From positions 1 through 63,407 of the forward strand of contig JAJZTW010000017.1 in assembly GCA_021847345.1 (NCBI GenBank): a DNA stretch of 63,407 nucleotides, read 5' to 3'. The number at the start of each line of letters is the position of its first letter. Positions within the stretch are counted from its first letter, which is position 1. The translations under genes were made by a program, and so were the position numbers. The notes under the pieces are model-generated. The model did not search any database, had not been told where the DNA came from, and saw only the letters and a program-made list of their open reading frames with translations. Positions 47,845 to 55,562 of the stretch are shown here, one piece after another. The DNA is from Pseudomonadota bacterium (GTDB lineage: Bacteria > Pseudomonadota > Gammaproteobacteria > Burkholderiales > Burkholderiaceae_C).

Positions 47845-48897
47845 TCAGGCGCTGCGCAGATTTTCCGGCGCCTGGCGCTCGGCGGCGATCAGACGATCGA
47901 TGATCTTGCGCGACTGCACGCCCCCGGCATCGATGTTCAGCCCCAGCAGCTTGCGCTGCGGCTGCGCGCTGATGTTGCGTTGCTGGCGTTCCAGCATTTC
48001 GCGGTCCTCGCCGAAGATCCGGCGCTGGCCCTCGCGGATGCTGGCGGTCAGCTCGGCATCTCCCGGCTTGAAATTGCGCGCCATGCCCCAGAAGTACCAG
48101 TGCGTGGTCTCGGTCTCCGGGGTGATGAAATCCACCACGATGCTCGAGGCCTTGTAGCGCGGGTCCGCGTCGTATCCGCCGTGGCCGGCGTGGGCCACGC
48201 CGACCTCGATCATCACGTGGCTGGGCGGCGTGAAGCGGCAGATCTGCCAGCGGTCGCAGGGCACGTCGTCGGCCAGGTCGTTGGCGCGCAGCGCCGCGGC
48301 CCAGAACGGCGGCGCCTGGATGCCCTGCATGTGACGGCTGGTGATCACCGTGTCGCCGTCCACGCGCGTGGCGGGCACCGACTCCTCGATCTCGGGCTGG
48401 CCGATGCTGCTCGCGTGCACGTAGGTCTCGTGGGTCAGGTCCATCAGGTTGTCGATCATCAGGCGGTAATCGCAATCGATGTGGTACAGCCCGCCGCCAT
48501 AGGCCCAGTCGGGGCTGGCCAGCCAGTCGAAGCGCGGGATCTTCGCCTCGTCCGCATGCTCGGCACGCCCCGGCCAGACCCAGATGAAGCCGTAGCGCTC
48601 GACCACCGGGAAGCTGCGGATGGTCGGGAAGCCCTGCACGCGCTGGCAGGGCATGGCGCACACGCGACCGTCGGCGCCCATCTCCAGCCCGTGGTAGCCG
48701 CACACCAGGCGGCCGTCGCGCACGAAGCCCAGCGACAGCGGCGCGCCGCGATGCGGGCAGAAGTCCTCCACCGCCGCGGCGCGCCCCTGGGCGTCGCGGA
48801 ACAGCGCCAGGGCGTGGCCGCACACCGTGCGCCCCAGCGGCTTGGCGTCGATCTCGTCGGGCGTGCACGCCACGTACCAGGCATCCTGCACGAACAT
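47845..48897 (-). CDS. vanA: Vanillate O-demethylase, oxygenase subunit
   Basis: A 350-residue Rieske oxygenase. Rieske cluster ligands are Cys47/His49 (CPHRG) and Cys66/His69 (CGYHG). The mononuclear iron site is in DNLMDLTHETYVHASS. VanA removes the methyl group of vanillate as formaldehyde, giving protocatechuate, with electrons from VanB. ATG 48897 preceded by GAGGAG. It is divergent from vanR, with VanR-type palindromes between, and vanB lies beyond vanR, so the two subunits are not in one operon as is more usual. Confidence 0.95.
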   Translation of the reverse strand: MFVQDAWYVACTPDEIDAKPLGRTVCGHALALFRDAQGRAAAVEDFCPHRGAPLSLGFVRDGRLVCGYHGLEMGADGRVCAMPCQRVQGFPTIRSFPVVERYGFIWVWPGRAEHADEAKIPRFDWLASPDWAYGGGLYHIDCDYRLMIDNLMDLTHETYVHASSIGQPEIEESVPATRVDGDTVITSRHMQGIQAPPFWAAALRANDLADDVPCDRWQICRFTPPSHVMIEVGVAHAGHGGYDADPRYKASSIVVDFITPETETTHWYFWGMARNFKPGDAELTASIREGQRRIFGEDREMLERQQRNISAQPQRKLLGLNIDAGGVQSRKIIDRLIAAERQAPENLRSA

Positions 48898-48950
48898 GAT
48901 TCGCTTTCTCCTCGGGAACCCTGGCGCGGGAGCGGCCAGGCGATTTTGTC

Positions 48951-48962
48951 ATTGGATCCAAA
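48951..48962. promoter_or_regulatory. VanR-type operator, vanA side
   Basis: ATTGGATCCAAA contains the perfect palindrome TTGGATCCAA (48952-48961), 54 bp before the vanA start. The core ATTGGATCCAAT is, as I recall, the operator of the Caulobacter vanillate repressor VanR. Confidence 0.75.
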
Positions 48963-49009
48963 GTCGACCATACTTTGCGCAAAGCGTCAAAGGGAATGAC
49001 CCCGATAGG

Positions 49010-49029
49010 CTCCATTGGATCCAATGGAG
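49010..49029. promoter_or_regulatory. VanR-type operator overlapping the vanR start codon
   Basis: CTCCATTGGATCCAATGGAG is a perfect 20-bp palindrome containing ATTGGATCCAAT. The vanR ATG (49024) lies within it, so VanR bound here would block its own expression and could also act on vanA. Confidence 0.78.
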
Positions 49030-49782
49030 TTCAATACAGTCCCATCCCCAGGCAACGACCCTTTGCGTCGACCCATCCAGCTCCGAGCCGTGAGTGCCGA
49101 TTCCATCCAGGTCCTGACCACCCTGCGCAAGCTGATCTCCGAAGGTCGCTACGCGCCGGGAGAGCGCATGGCCGAGATCCCGGTGGCCGAGCAGCTCGGC
49201 GTGTCGCGCACACCGGTGCGCCTGGCGTTTCGCACCCTGGAGCAGGAAGGCCTGCTGGAAAAGGCCGGCGCCCGCGGCTACCTGGTGCGTCGGTTTTCCG
49301 AGCAGGACGTGCTGTGCGGCCTGGAGGTGCGCGGCGTGCTCGAGGGCCTGGCGGCGCGCCGCGTGGCCGAGCACGGGCTGCAGCCCGGCGTGCTCGAGGC
49401 GCTGCAGGACTGCGTGCGCAGTGGCGCCGGGCTGCTCCAGCCCGGCCGGCTCACGGCCGCCACCATCGCCGGCTGGAGCGACATCAATGCGCGCTTTCAC
49501 CACGCCATCATCGATGCCTGCGGCAGCCGTGCGATCGCCGACGCCATCGCGCGCAACAACCACCTGCCGTTCGCGTCGTCCGACTCGATCATCATCGACA
49601 CCACGCGCCTGGCCCAGGAGTACGAGAAGCTGCGCGTGGCGCAACTGCAGCACGCGCTGGTGCTCGACGCCCTGCAGGCCGGGGAGGCCGCGCGCGCCGA
49701 GATGCTGATGCGTGAACACGCCTACGTCGGCGTGCGCTACGGCCACCTGCTGGGCCTGCGCACCGCGCAGCCAGCCGACTGA
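49024..49782 (+). CDS. vanR: GntR/FadR-family vanillate repressor
   Basis: A 252-residue GntR regulator of the FadR subfamily: N-terminal winged helix (LRKLISEGRYAPGERMAEIPVAEQLGVSRTPVR in pieces) and C-terminal helical FCD ligand-binding domain with metal-site His residues (FHHAIIDACG, REHAYVG). It sits between divergent vanA and downstream vanB, with ATTGGATCC-type palindromes, so it is VanR, relieved by vanillate. ATG 49024 lies inside the larger operator; a GTG at 49090 is an alternative start. Confidence 0.92.
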   Translation: MEFNTVPSPGNDPLRRPIQLRAVSADSIQVLTTLRKLISEGRYAPGERMAEIPVAEQLGVSRTPVRLAFRTLEQEGLLEKAGARGYLVRRFSEQDVLCGLEVRGVLEGLAARRVAEHGLQPGVLEALQDCVRSGAGLLQPGRLTAATIAGWSDINARFHHAIIDACGSRAIADAIARNNHLPFASSDSIIIDTTRLAQEYEKLRVAQLQHALVLDALQAGEAARAEMLMREHAYVGVRYGHLLGLRTAQPAD

Positions 49783-49829
49783 ACCCCGCATGAACCCCGC
49801 CTGAACCCCGCCTGAACCCCGCCTGAACC
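49780..49829 (+). repeat. 11-bp tandem repeat beginning at the vanR stop
   Basis: Four copies of TGAACCCCGC(C/A) at 49780, 49791, 49802 and 49813, then a partial copy at 49824. The first TGA is the vanR stop codon. Because the period is 11, the successive TGA triplets fall in all three frames, so any ribosome read-through is stopped before vanB. Confidence 0.85.
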
Positions 49830-49850
49830 CCTGTTGTCCGACCTTTCGCC

Positions 49851-50828
49851 ATGAGTCTCGCCCCACCCGACATCCAGCTGCGCGTGGTCGCCAAGCGGCC
49901 CGCCGCCGAGGACATCTGCGTGCTCGAACTGCAGCGTGCCGACGGCGCCCCGCTGCCGGCGTTCAGCGCCGGCGCGCACATCGACCTGCACCTGGGCGAC
50001 GGCATGGTGCGCCAGTACTCGCTGGCCGGCAGTCCGGCCGACACCTCGCGCTACCTGCTCGGGGTGCTGCTCGAGCCGCAATCGCGCGGCGGCTCGGCCG
50101 CCGTGCACCAGCGCCTGCGCGTGGGCGACGTGCTGGGCGCCAGCCTGCCGCGCAACCACTTCGCGCTGGCACCCGACGCGCCGCACAGCCTGCTGCTGGC
50201 CGGCGGCATCGGCGTCACCCCGCTGCTGAGCATGGCCGAGCAACTGCAGCTCGACGGGCGCAGCTTCGAGCTGCACTACTGCACGCGCTCGGCGGCGCGC
50301 ACGGCTTTCGTCGAACGCCTGCGTGCCAGTGCCTGGGCCTCGCGGGCGCACCTGCACCACGACGACGCGGCGCCCGGGCAGCGCCTCGACCTGCCGGCGC
50401 TGCTGGCGCGCTCGCCGGCCGGCAGCCACCTGTACGTGTGCGGGCCGCGCGGGTTCATCGACTGGGTGCTGCAAGGCGCGCGCGACGCCGGCTGGGACGA
50501 GCCGCGCCTGCACCGCGAATATTTCGCCGCCGACCCGGCGCCGGCCGCCGGCGATGCCGACGCCGCGTTCGACGTCGAGCTGGCGTCGAGCGCGCGCGTG
50601 GTGCGGGTGCAGCCCGGGCAGACCATCGTGCAGGCGCTGGGCGCGGCCGGCATCGACGTGCCCACCTCGTGCGAGCAGGGCATCTGCGGCACCTGCCTGA
50701 CCCGCGTGCTCGCCGGCACGCCGCTGCACCGCGACAGCTATCTCACCGACGAGGAGCGCGCCGCCGGCGACCAGATGCTGCCTTGCTGCTCGCGCGCGGC
50801 GAGCGAGCGCCTGGTGCTGGACCTGTAG
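49851..50828 (+). CDS. vanB: Vanillate O-demethylase, reductase subunit
   Basis: A 325-residue class IA oxygenase reductase. N-terminal FAD/FMN-binding barrel (RQYSLAGSPAD), NAD domain (LLLAGGIGVTPLLSMAEQL, YVCGPRGF) and a C-terminal plant-type 2Fe-2S domain with CEQGICGTC and the distant CC pair near the end. It passes electrons from NADH to VanA. It lies 68 bp downstream of vanR, with a stop-rich repeat between, and probably is transcribed with vanR. Confidence 0.95.
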   Translation: MSLAPPDIQLRVVAKRPAAEDICVLELQRADGAPLPAFSAGAHIDLHLGDGMVRQYSLAGSPADTSRYLLGVLLEPQSRGGSAAVHQRLRVGDVLGASLPRNHFALAPDAPHSLLLAGGIGVTPLLSMAEQLQLDGRSFELHYCTRSAARTAFVERLRASAWASRAHLHHDDAAPGQRLDLPALLARSPAGSHLYVCGPRGFIDWVLQGARDAGWDEPRLHREYFAADPAPAAGDADAAFDVELASSARVVRVQPGQTIVQALGAAGIDVPTSCEQGICGTCLTRVLAGTPLHRDSYLTDEERAAGDQMLPCCSRAASERLVLDL

Positions 50829-50860
50829 GCCGCGCGCACCCGCCGGGCGCTGTGCGGCCT

Positions 50861-50880
50861 CAGGCGGCCTCAGGCGGCCT
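50861..50880 (+). repeat. 10-bp tandem repeat at the end of the amidohydrolase gene
   Basis: Two exact copies of CAGGCGGCCT with partial copies on both sides, overlapping the last codons and stop of the minus-strand amidohydrolase gene. Confidence 0.7.
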
Positions 50881-51754
50881 CAGCCGGCGCGCCGCCCAGC
50901 CCGAGCAGGCGCATGGCGTTGGTCTTCAGGATCGGCTCGCGCACCTCGGGGCGAAAGCCCGCCTGCTCGAAGTCCTTCATCCAGCGCTCGGGGGTGATCA
51001 GCGGAAAGTCCGAGCCGAACAGCACGCGGTCCTTCAGCAGGGTGTTGGCGTACTGCACCAGTTGCGGCGGGAAATAGCGCGGGCTCCAGCCCGACAGGTC
51101 CAGCCACACGTTGGGCTTGTGCATGGCCACCGACAGCGCCTCGTCCTGCCACGGCCACGACGGGTGGGCGATGACGATCTGCATGTCCGGGAAGGCGATG
51201 GCCACGTCGTCGAGGTGCATCGGGTTGGAGTACTCCAGGCGCAGCCCGCCGCCGCAGCGCATGCCGCTGCCGATTCCCGAATGCCCGCTGTGGAAGATCG
51301 CCGGCAGCTTGAACTCGTCGATCACCTCGTAGATGGGCCAGGCCATGCGGTCGTAGGGGTGGAAGCCCTGCACCGTGGGGTGGAACTTGAAACCCTTGAC
51401 CCCGTGCTCCTCGATCAGGCGCCGCGCCTCGCGCGCGCCCATGCGGCCCTTGTGCGGGTCGATGCTGGCGAAGGCGATCAGGATGTCCGGGTTGTCGCGC
51501 GCGGCCGCCGCGATCTCCTCGTTGGGAATGCGCCGGCGCCCCACTTGCGCCTCGGCGTCGACCGTGAACATCACCAGCCCGATGCGCTGCTCGCGGTAAT
51601 AGGCCACCGTCTCGGCGATGGTCGGGCGACGCGACGAGCGGAAGTACTTGTCGGCGGCGCGGTCGTACTCTTCGCCGTAGTTGTCGAAGGGGTTCCAGCA
51701 CGACACCTCGGCGTGGGTGTGGATGTCGATGGCGATCAGGTCGTCGGTGTTCAT
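50870..51754 (-). CDS. Amidohydrolase-family enzyme, CouO-like
   Basis: A 294-residue amidohydrolase-2 protein: metal motif DIHTHAEVSC at the N-terminus, KFHPTVQGFHPYD, FHSGHSG, IAHPSWPWQDE and GSDFPLITPERW. Relatives in p-hydroxycinnamate clusters (CouO type, described as 4-hydroxyphenyl-beta-ketoacyl-CoA hydrolase) have this organisation, from memory. It is divergent from ech-fcs, sharing a control region at 51755-51923. GGAGG precedes the ATG. Decarboxylase or other hydrolase functions are also possible within this family. Confidence 0.78.
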   Translation of the reverse strand: MNTDDLIAIDIHTHAEVSCWNPFDNYGEEYDRAADKYFRSSRRPTIAETVAYYREQRIGLVMFTVDAEAQVGRRRIPNEEIAAAARDNPDILIAFASIDPHKGRMGAREARRLIEEHGVKGFKFHPTVQGFHPYDRMAWPIYEVIDEFKLPAIFHSGHSGIGSGMRCGGGLRLEYSNPMHLDDVAIAFPDMQIVIAHPSWPWQDEALSVAMHKPNVWLDLSGWSPRYFPPQLVQYANTLLKDRVLFGSDFPLITPERWMKDFEQAGFRPEVREPILKTNAMRLLGLGGAPAEAA

Positions 51755-51804
51755 GAGGCCCTCCGCGTGGCCGTGTTCATCAGGCTAACCGTTCAGAATT
51801 GCAA

Positions 51805-51828
51805 ATAATAGGCGACTCCGCTTCCAGG
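51805..51828 (-). promoter_or_regulatory. Possible promoter of the CouO-like gene
   Basis: On the minus strand, TATTAT (51805-51810) fits a -10 box about 50 bp before the start codon. An AGGACA-like -35 lies about 18 bp further upstream. Weak -35, so low confidence. Confidence 0.35.
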
Positions 51829-51881
51829 TGTCCTTTGCACTGCGGAATGCCTAGGGTTTTCCCTGGGAATCGGGGCTCAAA

Positions 51882-51892
51882 TTAGTTACTAA
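51882..51892. promoter_or_regulatory. Perfect palindrome upstream of ech
   Basis: TTAGT-T-ACTAA, a perfect 11-bp dyad, 32 bp before the ech start. A second, imperfect dyad (51850-51867) lies just upstream. Position and size suit a repressor site. The MarR regulator at 47298 is a candidate binder. Confidence 0.5.
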
Positions 51893-51923
51893 GATGAAGT
51901 TTTGGAATTTCGAGGCCCTGTCC

Positions 51924-52709
51924 ATGCCGACGACCGACGCATTGCTGCGCGTGAGCCATCCCGAACCCGGGATCGCCCACGTGGAGCTCGACCGCCCCGC
52001 CAAGCGCAACGCCATCAGCGACGAGCTGGTGACGGCCATCCACCAGGCCTTCGCCGGATTGTCCTCCGAGGTGCGCGCGGTGGTGCTGTCCGGGCGCGGC
52101 GAGCATTTCTGCGCCGGGCTCGACCTGTCGGAGCTCACCGAGCGCAGCGTGGCCGAGGGCATCCTGCATTCGCGTTCGTGGCACGCCGCGTTCGAGCAGG
52201 TGCAGTTCGGTCCCGCCCCGGTGGTGGCCGTGCTGCATGGCGCCGTGGTCGGCGGCGGCCTGGAGCTGGCGGCGTCGGCGCATATCCGGGTGGCCGAGGC
52301 GAACGCCATCTTCGGGCTGCCCGAGGGGCAGCGCGGGCTGTTCGTCGGCGGCGGCGGCTCGTCGCGCGTGCCGCAGCTCATCGGCCACGCCCGCATGACC
52401 GACATGATGCTCACCGGGCGCGTGCTCGACGCCGACGAGGCGCTGGCCGCCGGGCTGGTGCAGTACCGCGTGGCCGCCGGCGAGGGCCTGGACAAGGGCT
52501 TCGCGCTGGCGCGGCGCATCGCCGCCAACGCGCCGCTGTCGAACTTCGCGGTGCAGCACGCGCTGCCGCGCATCGCACGCATGCCGCAGGCCGAGGGCCT
52601 GTTCGTCGAGTCCCTGATGGCGGCCATCGCCCAGGGCGACGACGCGGCCAAGCAGCGCCTGCGGGATTTCCTGGCCGGTCGCGCCGCCAAGGTGCGCAAG
52701 GAGGACTGA
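51924..52709 (+). CDS. ech: Feruloyl-CoA hydratase/aldolase (crotonase family)
   Basis: A 261-residue crotonase-fold enzyme. Oxyanion-hole segments are RGEHFCAGLDLSE and HGAVVGGGLELAASAHIRVAE, followed by FGLPEGQRGLFVGGGGS with the Glu and the Gly/Ser region. Paired with feruloyl-CoA synthase directly downstream, it should hydrate feruloyl-CoA and cleave it to vanillin and acetyl-CoA, and p-coumaroyl-CoA to 4-hydroxybenzaldehyde. Start chosen at ATG 51924, with GAGG 8 bases upstream; an in-frame ATG at 51894 would overlap the palindrome. Two bases separate its stop from fcs. Confidence 0.9.
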   Translation: MPTTDALLRVSHPEPGIAHVELDRPAKRNAISDELVTAIHQAFAGLSSEVRAVVLSGRGEHFCAGLDLSELTERSVAEGILHSRSWHAAFEQVQFGPAPVVAVLHGAVVGGGLELAASAHIRVAEANAIFGLPEGQRGLFVGGGGSSRVPQLIGHARMTDMMLTGRVLDADEALAAGLVQYRVAAGEGLDKGFALARRIAANAPLSNFAVQHALPRIARMPQAEGLFVESLMAAIAQGDDAAKQRLRDFLAGRAAKVRKED

Positions 52710-52711
52710 TC

Positions 52712-54589
52712 GTGAACGCGTCCCTGTCCAGCCCGGCACGGGTGCGCCCGCCGGCGCGTGCCTGCAGCGTCGGCGGCTGCCTGCGCACCGAGATCGAGCA
52801 GCGCGCGGGCGGCGTGCTGGTGCTGCGCTCGCCCGATGCGCTGGGCGCCTATCCGCAACGTCTCACCGACCGTCTCGAGCACTGGGCGGCCAGCGCGCCC
52901 GACCGCGTGTTCGTCGCGCGCCGCGGCGCCGACGGCGAGTGGATTCGCATCAGCTACTCGCAGATGCTCGAGCGCGCCCGGCGCATCGCGCAGGCGCTGC
53001 TGGCGCGCGGGCTCGACGCCGAGCACCCGGTGCTGGTGCTGGGCGAGAACAGCCTGGAGCAGCTGCAGCTCGCGCTGGGCGCGATGCTCGCCGGCATCCC
53101 GCACGCGCCGGTATCGCCGGCCTACGCGCTGGTGTCGCGCGACTACGCCAAGCTGCGCCACATCGCGCAGACCCTGACCCCCGGGCTGGTGTTCGCCAGC
53201 GACGCCGCCTACGAGCCGGCGCTGCGCGCGGTGTTCGGCGACGACATCGAGGTGGTGCTGGCGCGCGGCAGCCTGCCGGCCCGCCCGAGCACGCCGTTCG
53301 AGGCGCTGCTGGAATCGCCGCCGCTGTCGCTGGACTACACCCATGCGCGCGTCGGACCCGACACCATCGCCAAGTTCCTGTTCACGTCGGGCTCGACCCG
53401 CAACCCGAAGGGTGTGATCAACACCCAGCGCATGCTGTGCGCCAACCAGCAGATGATCCTGCAGGCCATGCCGTTCCTCGGCGAGCAGCCGCCGGTGCTG
53501 GTCGACTGGCTGCCGTGGAACCACACCTTCGGCGGCAACCACAACGTGGGCATCGCGCTCTACAACGGCGGCACCCTGTACATCGACGACGGCAAGCCGA
53601 CGCCGCAGGGCATCGGCGAGACCCTGCGCAACCTGCGGGAGATCGCGCCGACGGTGTACTTCAACGTGCCCAAGGGCTTCGAGGAGATCGTCAGCGCCAT
53701 GCGTGACGACGCGGTGCTGCGCCACAGCCTGTTCTCGCGCGTGCAGGCCTTTTTCTTCGCCGGCGCGGGCCTGTCGCAGCCGGTGTGGGACGAGCTCGAC
53801 CGCCTCGGCGAGCGCGAGGTCGGCGAGCGCATCTGCATGCTCAGCGGCCTGGGCATGACCGAGACCGCGCCGTCGTCGATGTTCGCGCTCGGAGCCGACG
53901 TGGAGTCCGGGCACATCGGGCTGCCGGTACCCGGGGTCGAGCTCAAGCTGGTGCCGGTGGACGGCAAGCTGGAGGTGCGCTTTCGCGGCCCCAACGTGAT
54001 GCCCGGCTACTGGCGCGCGCCCGAGCAGACGGCCGAGGCCTTCGACGACGAGGGCTTCTACCGCACCGGCGACGCCGCGCGCTTCATCGATGCGGACGAC
54101 CCGCAGCGCGGACTTCGCTTCGACGGGCGCATCGCCGAGGATTTCAAGCTCTCCAGCGGCACCTTCGTCAGTTGCGGCCCGCTGCGAGCGCGCATCGTGC
54201 AACTGGGCGCGCCCTGCGTGCACGACGCGGTGCTCACCGCTCCCGACCGCGACGACCTGGGCGCGCTGATCGTGCCGCGCCTGGACGAATGCCGCGCGCT
54301 GGCCGGACTGCCGCCCGGCACGCCGGCGGCGCAGGTGCTCGAGCATCCGGCGGTGCGGAGCTTTTTCCAGAAGCTGGTGGACACGTTGTGGCAGCAGGGC
54401 ACCGGAAGCGCCACGCGCGTGGCGCGCGCACTGGTGCTGGCCGAGGCGCCGTCGCTGGACCGCGGCGAGATCACCGACAAGGGCTCGATCAACCAGCGCG
54501 CGGTGCTGCAGCACCGCGCGCAACTTGTGGATGCCTTGTATGCCGACGCGGCCCCGGGCATGCTGCGGCCGGGGGTGGCAGGCTGTTGA
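52712..54589 (+). CDS. fcs: Feruloyl-CoA synthase
   Basis: A 625-residue adenylate-forming ligase. The N-terminal GCLRTEIEQRAGG and SPDALGAYPQRLTDRLEHWA segments are typical of feruloyl-CoA synthases. The AMP-binding loop is FTSGSTRNPKG, with GMTETAPSS and the hinge region YRTGDAARF. The catalytic Lys region near the C-terminus reads DRGEITDKGSINQ. It makes feruloyl-CoA (also likely coumaroyl-CoA) from the acid, CoA and ATP. GTG start, with AAGGAGG inside the end of ech, showing translational coupling. Confidence 0.93.
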   Translation: MNASLSSPARVRPPARACSVGGCLRTEIEQRAGGVLVLRSPDALGAYPQRLTDRLEHWAASAPDRVFVARRGADGEWIRISYSQMLERARRIAQALLARGLDAEHPVLVLGENSLEQLQLALGAMLAGIPHAPVSPAYALVSRDYAKLRHIAQTLTPGLVFASDAAYEPALRAVFGDDIEVVLARGSLPARPSTPFEALLESPPLSLDYTHARVGPDTIAKFLFTSGSTRNPKGVINTQRMLCANQQMILQAMPFLGEQPPVLVDWLPWNHTFGGNHNVGIALYNGGTLYIDDGKPTPQGIGETLRNLREIAPTVYFNVPKGFEEIVSAMRDDAVLRHSLFSRVQAFFFAGAGLSQPVWDELDRLGEREVGERICMLSGLGMTETAPSSMFALGADVESGHIGLPVPGVELKLVPVDGKLEVRFRGPNVMPGYWRAPEQTAEAFDDEGFYRTGDAARFIDADDPQRGLRFDGRIAEDFKLSSGTFVSCGPLRARIVQLGAPCVHDAVLTAPDRDDLGALIVPRLDECRALAGLPPGTPAAQVLEHPAVRSFFQKLVDTLWQQGTGSATRVARALVLAEAPSLDRGEITDKGSINQRAVLQHRAQLVDALYADAAPGMLRPGVAGC

Positions 54590-54815
54590 AGGACCTCGGC
54601 GGGCAGCGCGCAGGACGGGCCCTCGCCCGAGGCTCCCGCCAGCCCGGCCCTGGCCGACCAGGCCTCGATGATCGCCATGATGCGATCCGCGGGCTGGAAG
54701 CGCGGTCGGCATGCCGCGGCGCCGAAGTACCACGATCGCACGACTCGCGGGCTCCGTCGTGCGTCGGTAGCATGGTCGCGACAGGCATTGGTCGTCGATC
54801 GGAAAGGAGCCTTGC

Positions 54816-55493
54816 ATGATCACCGTGCATCACCTGAACAACTCGCGCTCGCAGCGCGTGCTGTGGTTGCTCGAGGAACTCGGGCTCGAGTACACCGTGC
54901 AGCGCTACGAGCGTGACCCTCGGACCATGCTGGCGCCGCCGGAACTGCGCGCGGTGCACCCGCTGGGCAAGTCTCCGGTGGTGGTCGACGGCGAGCGCGT
55001 GTTGGCCGAGTCCGGCGCGATCATCGAATACCTGGTGCAGCGCTATGGCAACGGGCGCCTGCAACCGGCAGCGGACAGCGAGGACGCGCTGCGCTATCGC
55101 TACTGGATGCATTACGCCGAGGCGTCGGCGATGCCCCCGTTGCTGCTCAAGCTGGTGGCGCAGCGCATCGCCAGCGCCCCCATTGCCTGGCCGCTGCGCC
55201 CGCTGGTGGCACCGGTGGCGCGGCGCATCGGGCAGGCCCTGCAGACGGACCTGGTGGACCCGCAGCTTGCGCTGCACCTGGGCTACGTCGACTCCGAGCT
55301 GCGCAAGACCGGCTGGTTCGCCGGCGAGGAGTTCACGGCCGCCGACATCCAGATGAGCTTCCCGCTGGAGGCGGCGCACAAGCGTGCACCGCAGCCGGGG
55401 CTGAAGGCGATCGCCGATTTCGTGCAGCGAATCCACGCGCGTGCCGCGTACCAGCGCGCACTCGCCACCGGCGGGGAGTACGCATACGCGTGA
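54816..55493 (+). CDS. Glutathione S-transferase
   Basis: A 225-residue GST. N-terminal thioredoxin-like domain with the catalytic-region Ser/Arg (NNSRSQRVLWLLEELGL), cis-Pro (GKSPVVV) and ESGAIIEYL glutathione-binding pair; C-terminal all-helical domain. In lignin-degrading bacteria GSTs cleave ether bonds of aryl dimers (LigE/F/G types), but this sequence looks like a general cytosolic GST, so that role is only a possibility. It lies 226 bp after fcs with no obvious regulatory boxes between, and is convergent with pobR. Confidence 0.88.
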   Translation: MITVHHLNNSRSQRVLWLLEELGLEYTVQRYERDPRTMLAPPELRAVHPLGKSPVVVDGERVLAESGAIIEYLVQRYGNGRLQPAADSEDALRYRYWMHYAEASAMPPLLLKLVAQRIASAPIAWPLRPLVAPVARRIGQALQTDLVDPQLALHLGYVDSELRKTGWFAGEEFTAADIQMSFPLEAAHKRAPQPGLKAIADFVQRIHARAAYQRALATGGEYAYA

Positions 55494-55506
55494 CGCCGGG
55501 CCCGGC

Positions 55507-55541
55507 GTGCAGGGAGTGCAGGGAGTGCAGGGAGTGCAGGG
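55507..55541 (+). repeat. 9-bp tandem repeat between convergent genes
   Basis: Three exact copies of GTGCAGGGA followed by GTGCAGGG, lying between the stops of the GST and pobR genes. No coding role. Confidence 0.85.
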
Positions 55542-55562
55542 CGCTCGCCGGCTGGCATCGCT

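Noticed and set aside
48962..49000. Sigma-70 promoter for vanA (TTGACG and TATGGT on the minus strand)
   Set aside because: The two boxes are only 12 bp apart, too close for a working promoter.
49780..49829. CRISPR array
   Set aside because: The repeat unit is only 11 bp with no spacers; it is a simple tandem repeat.
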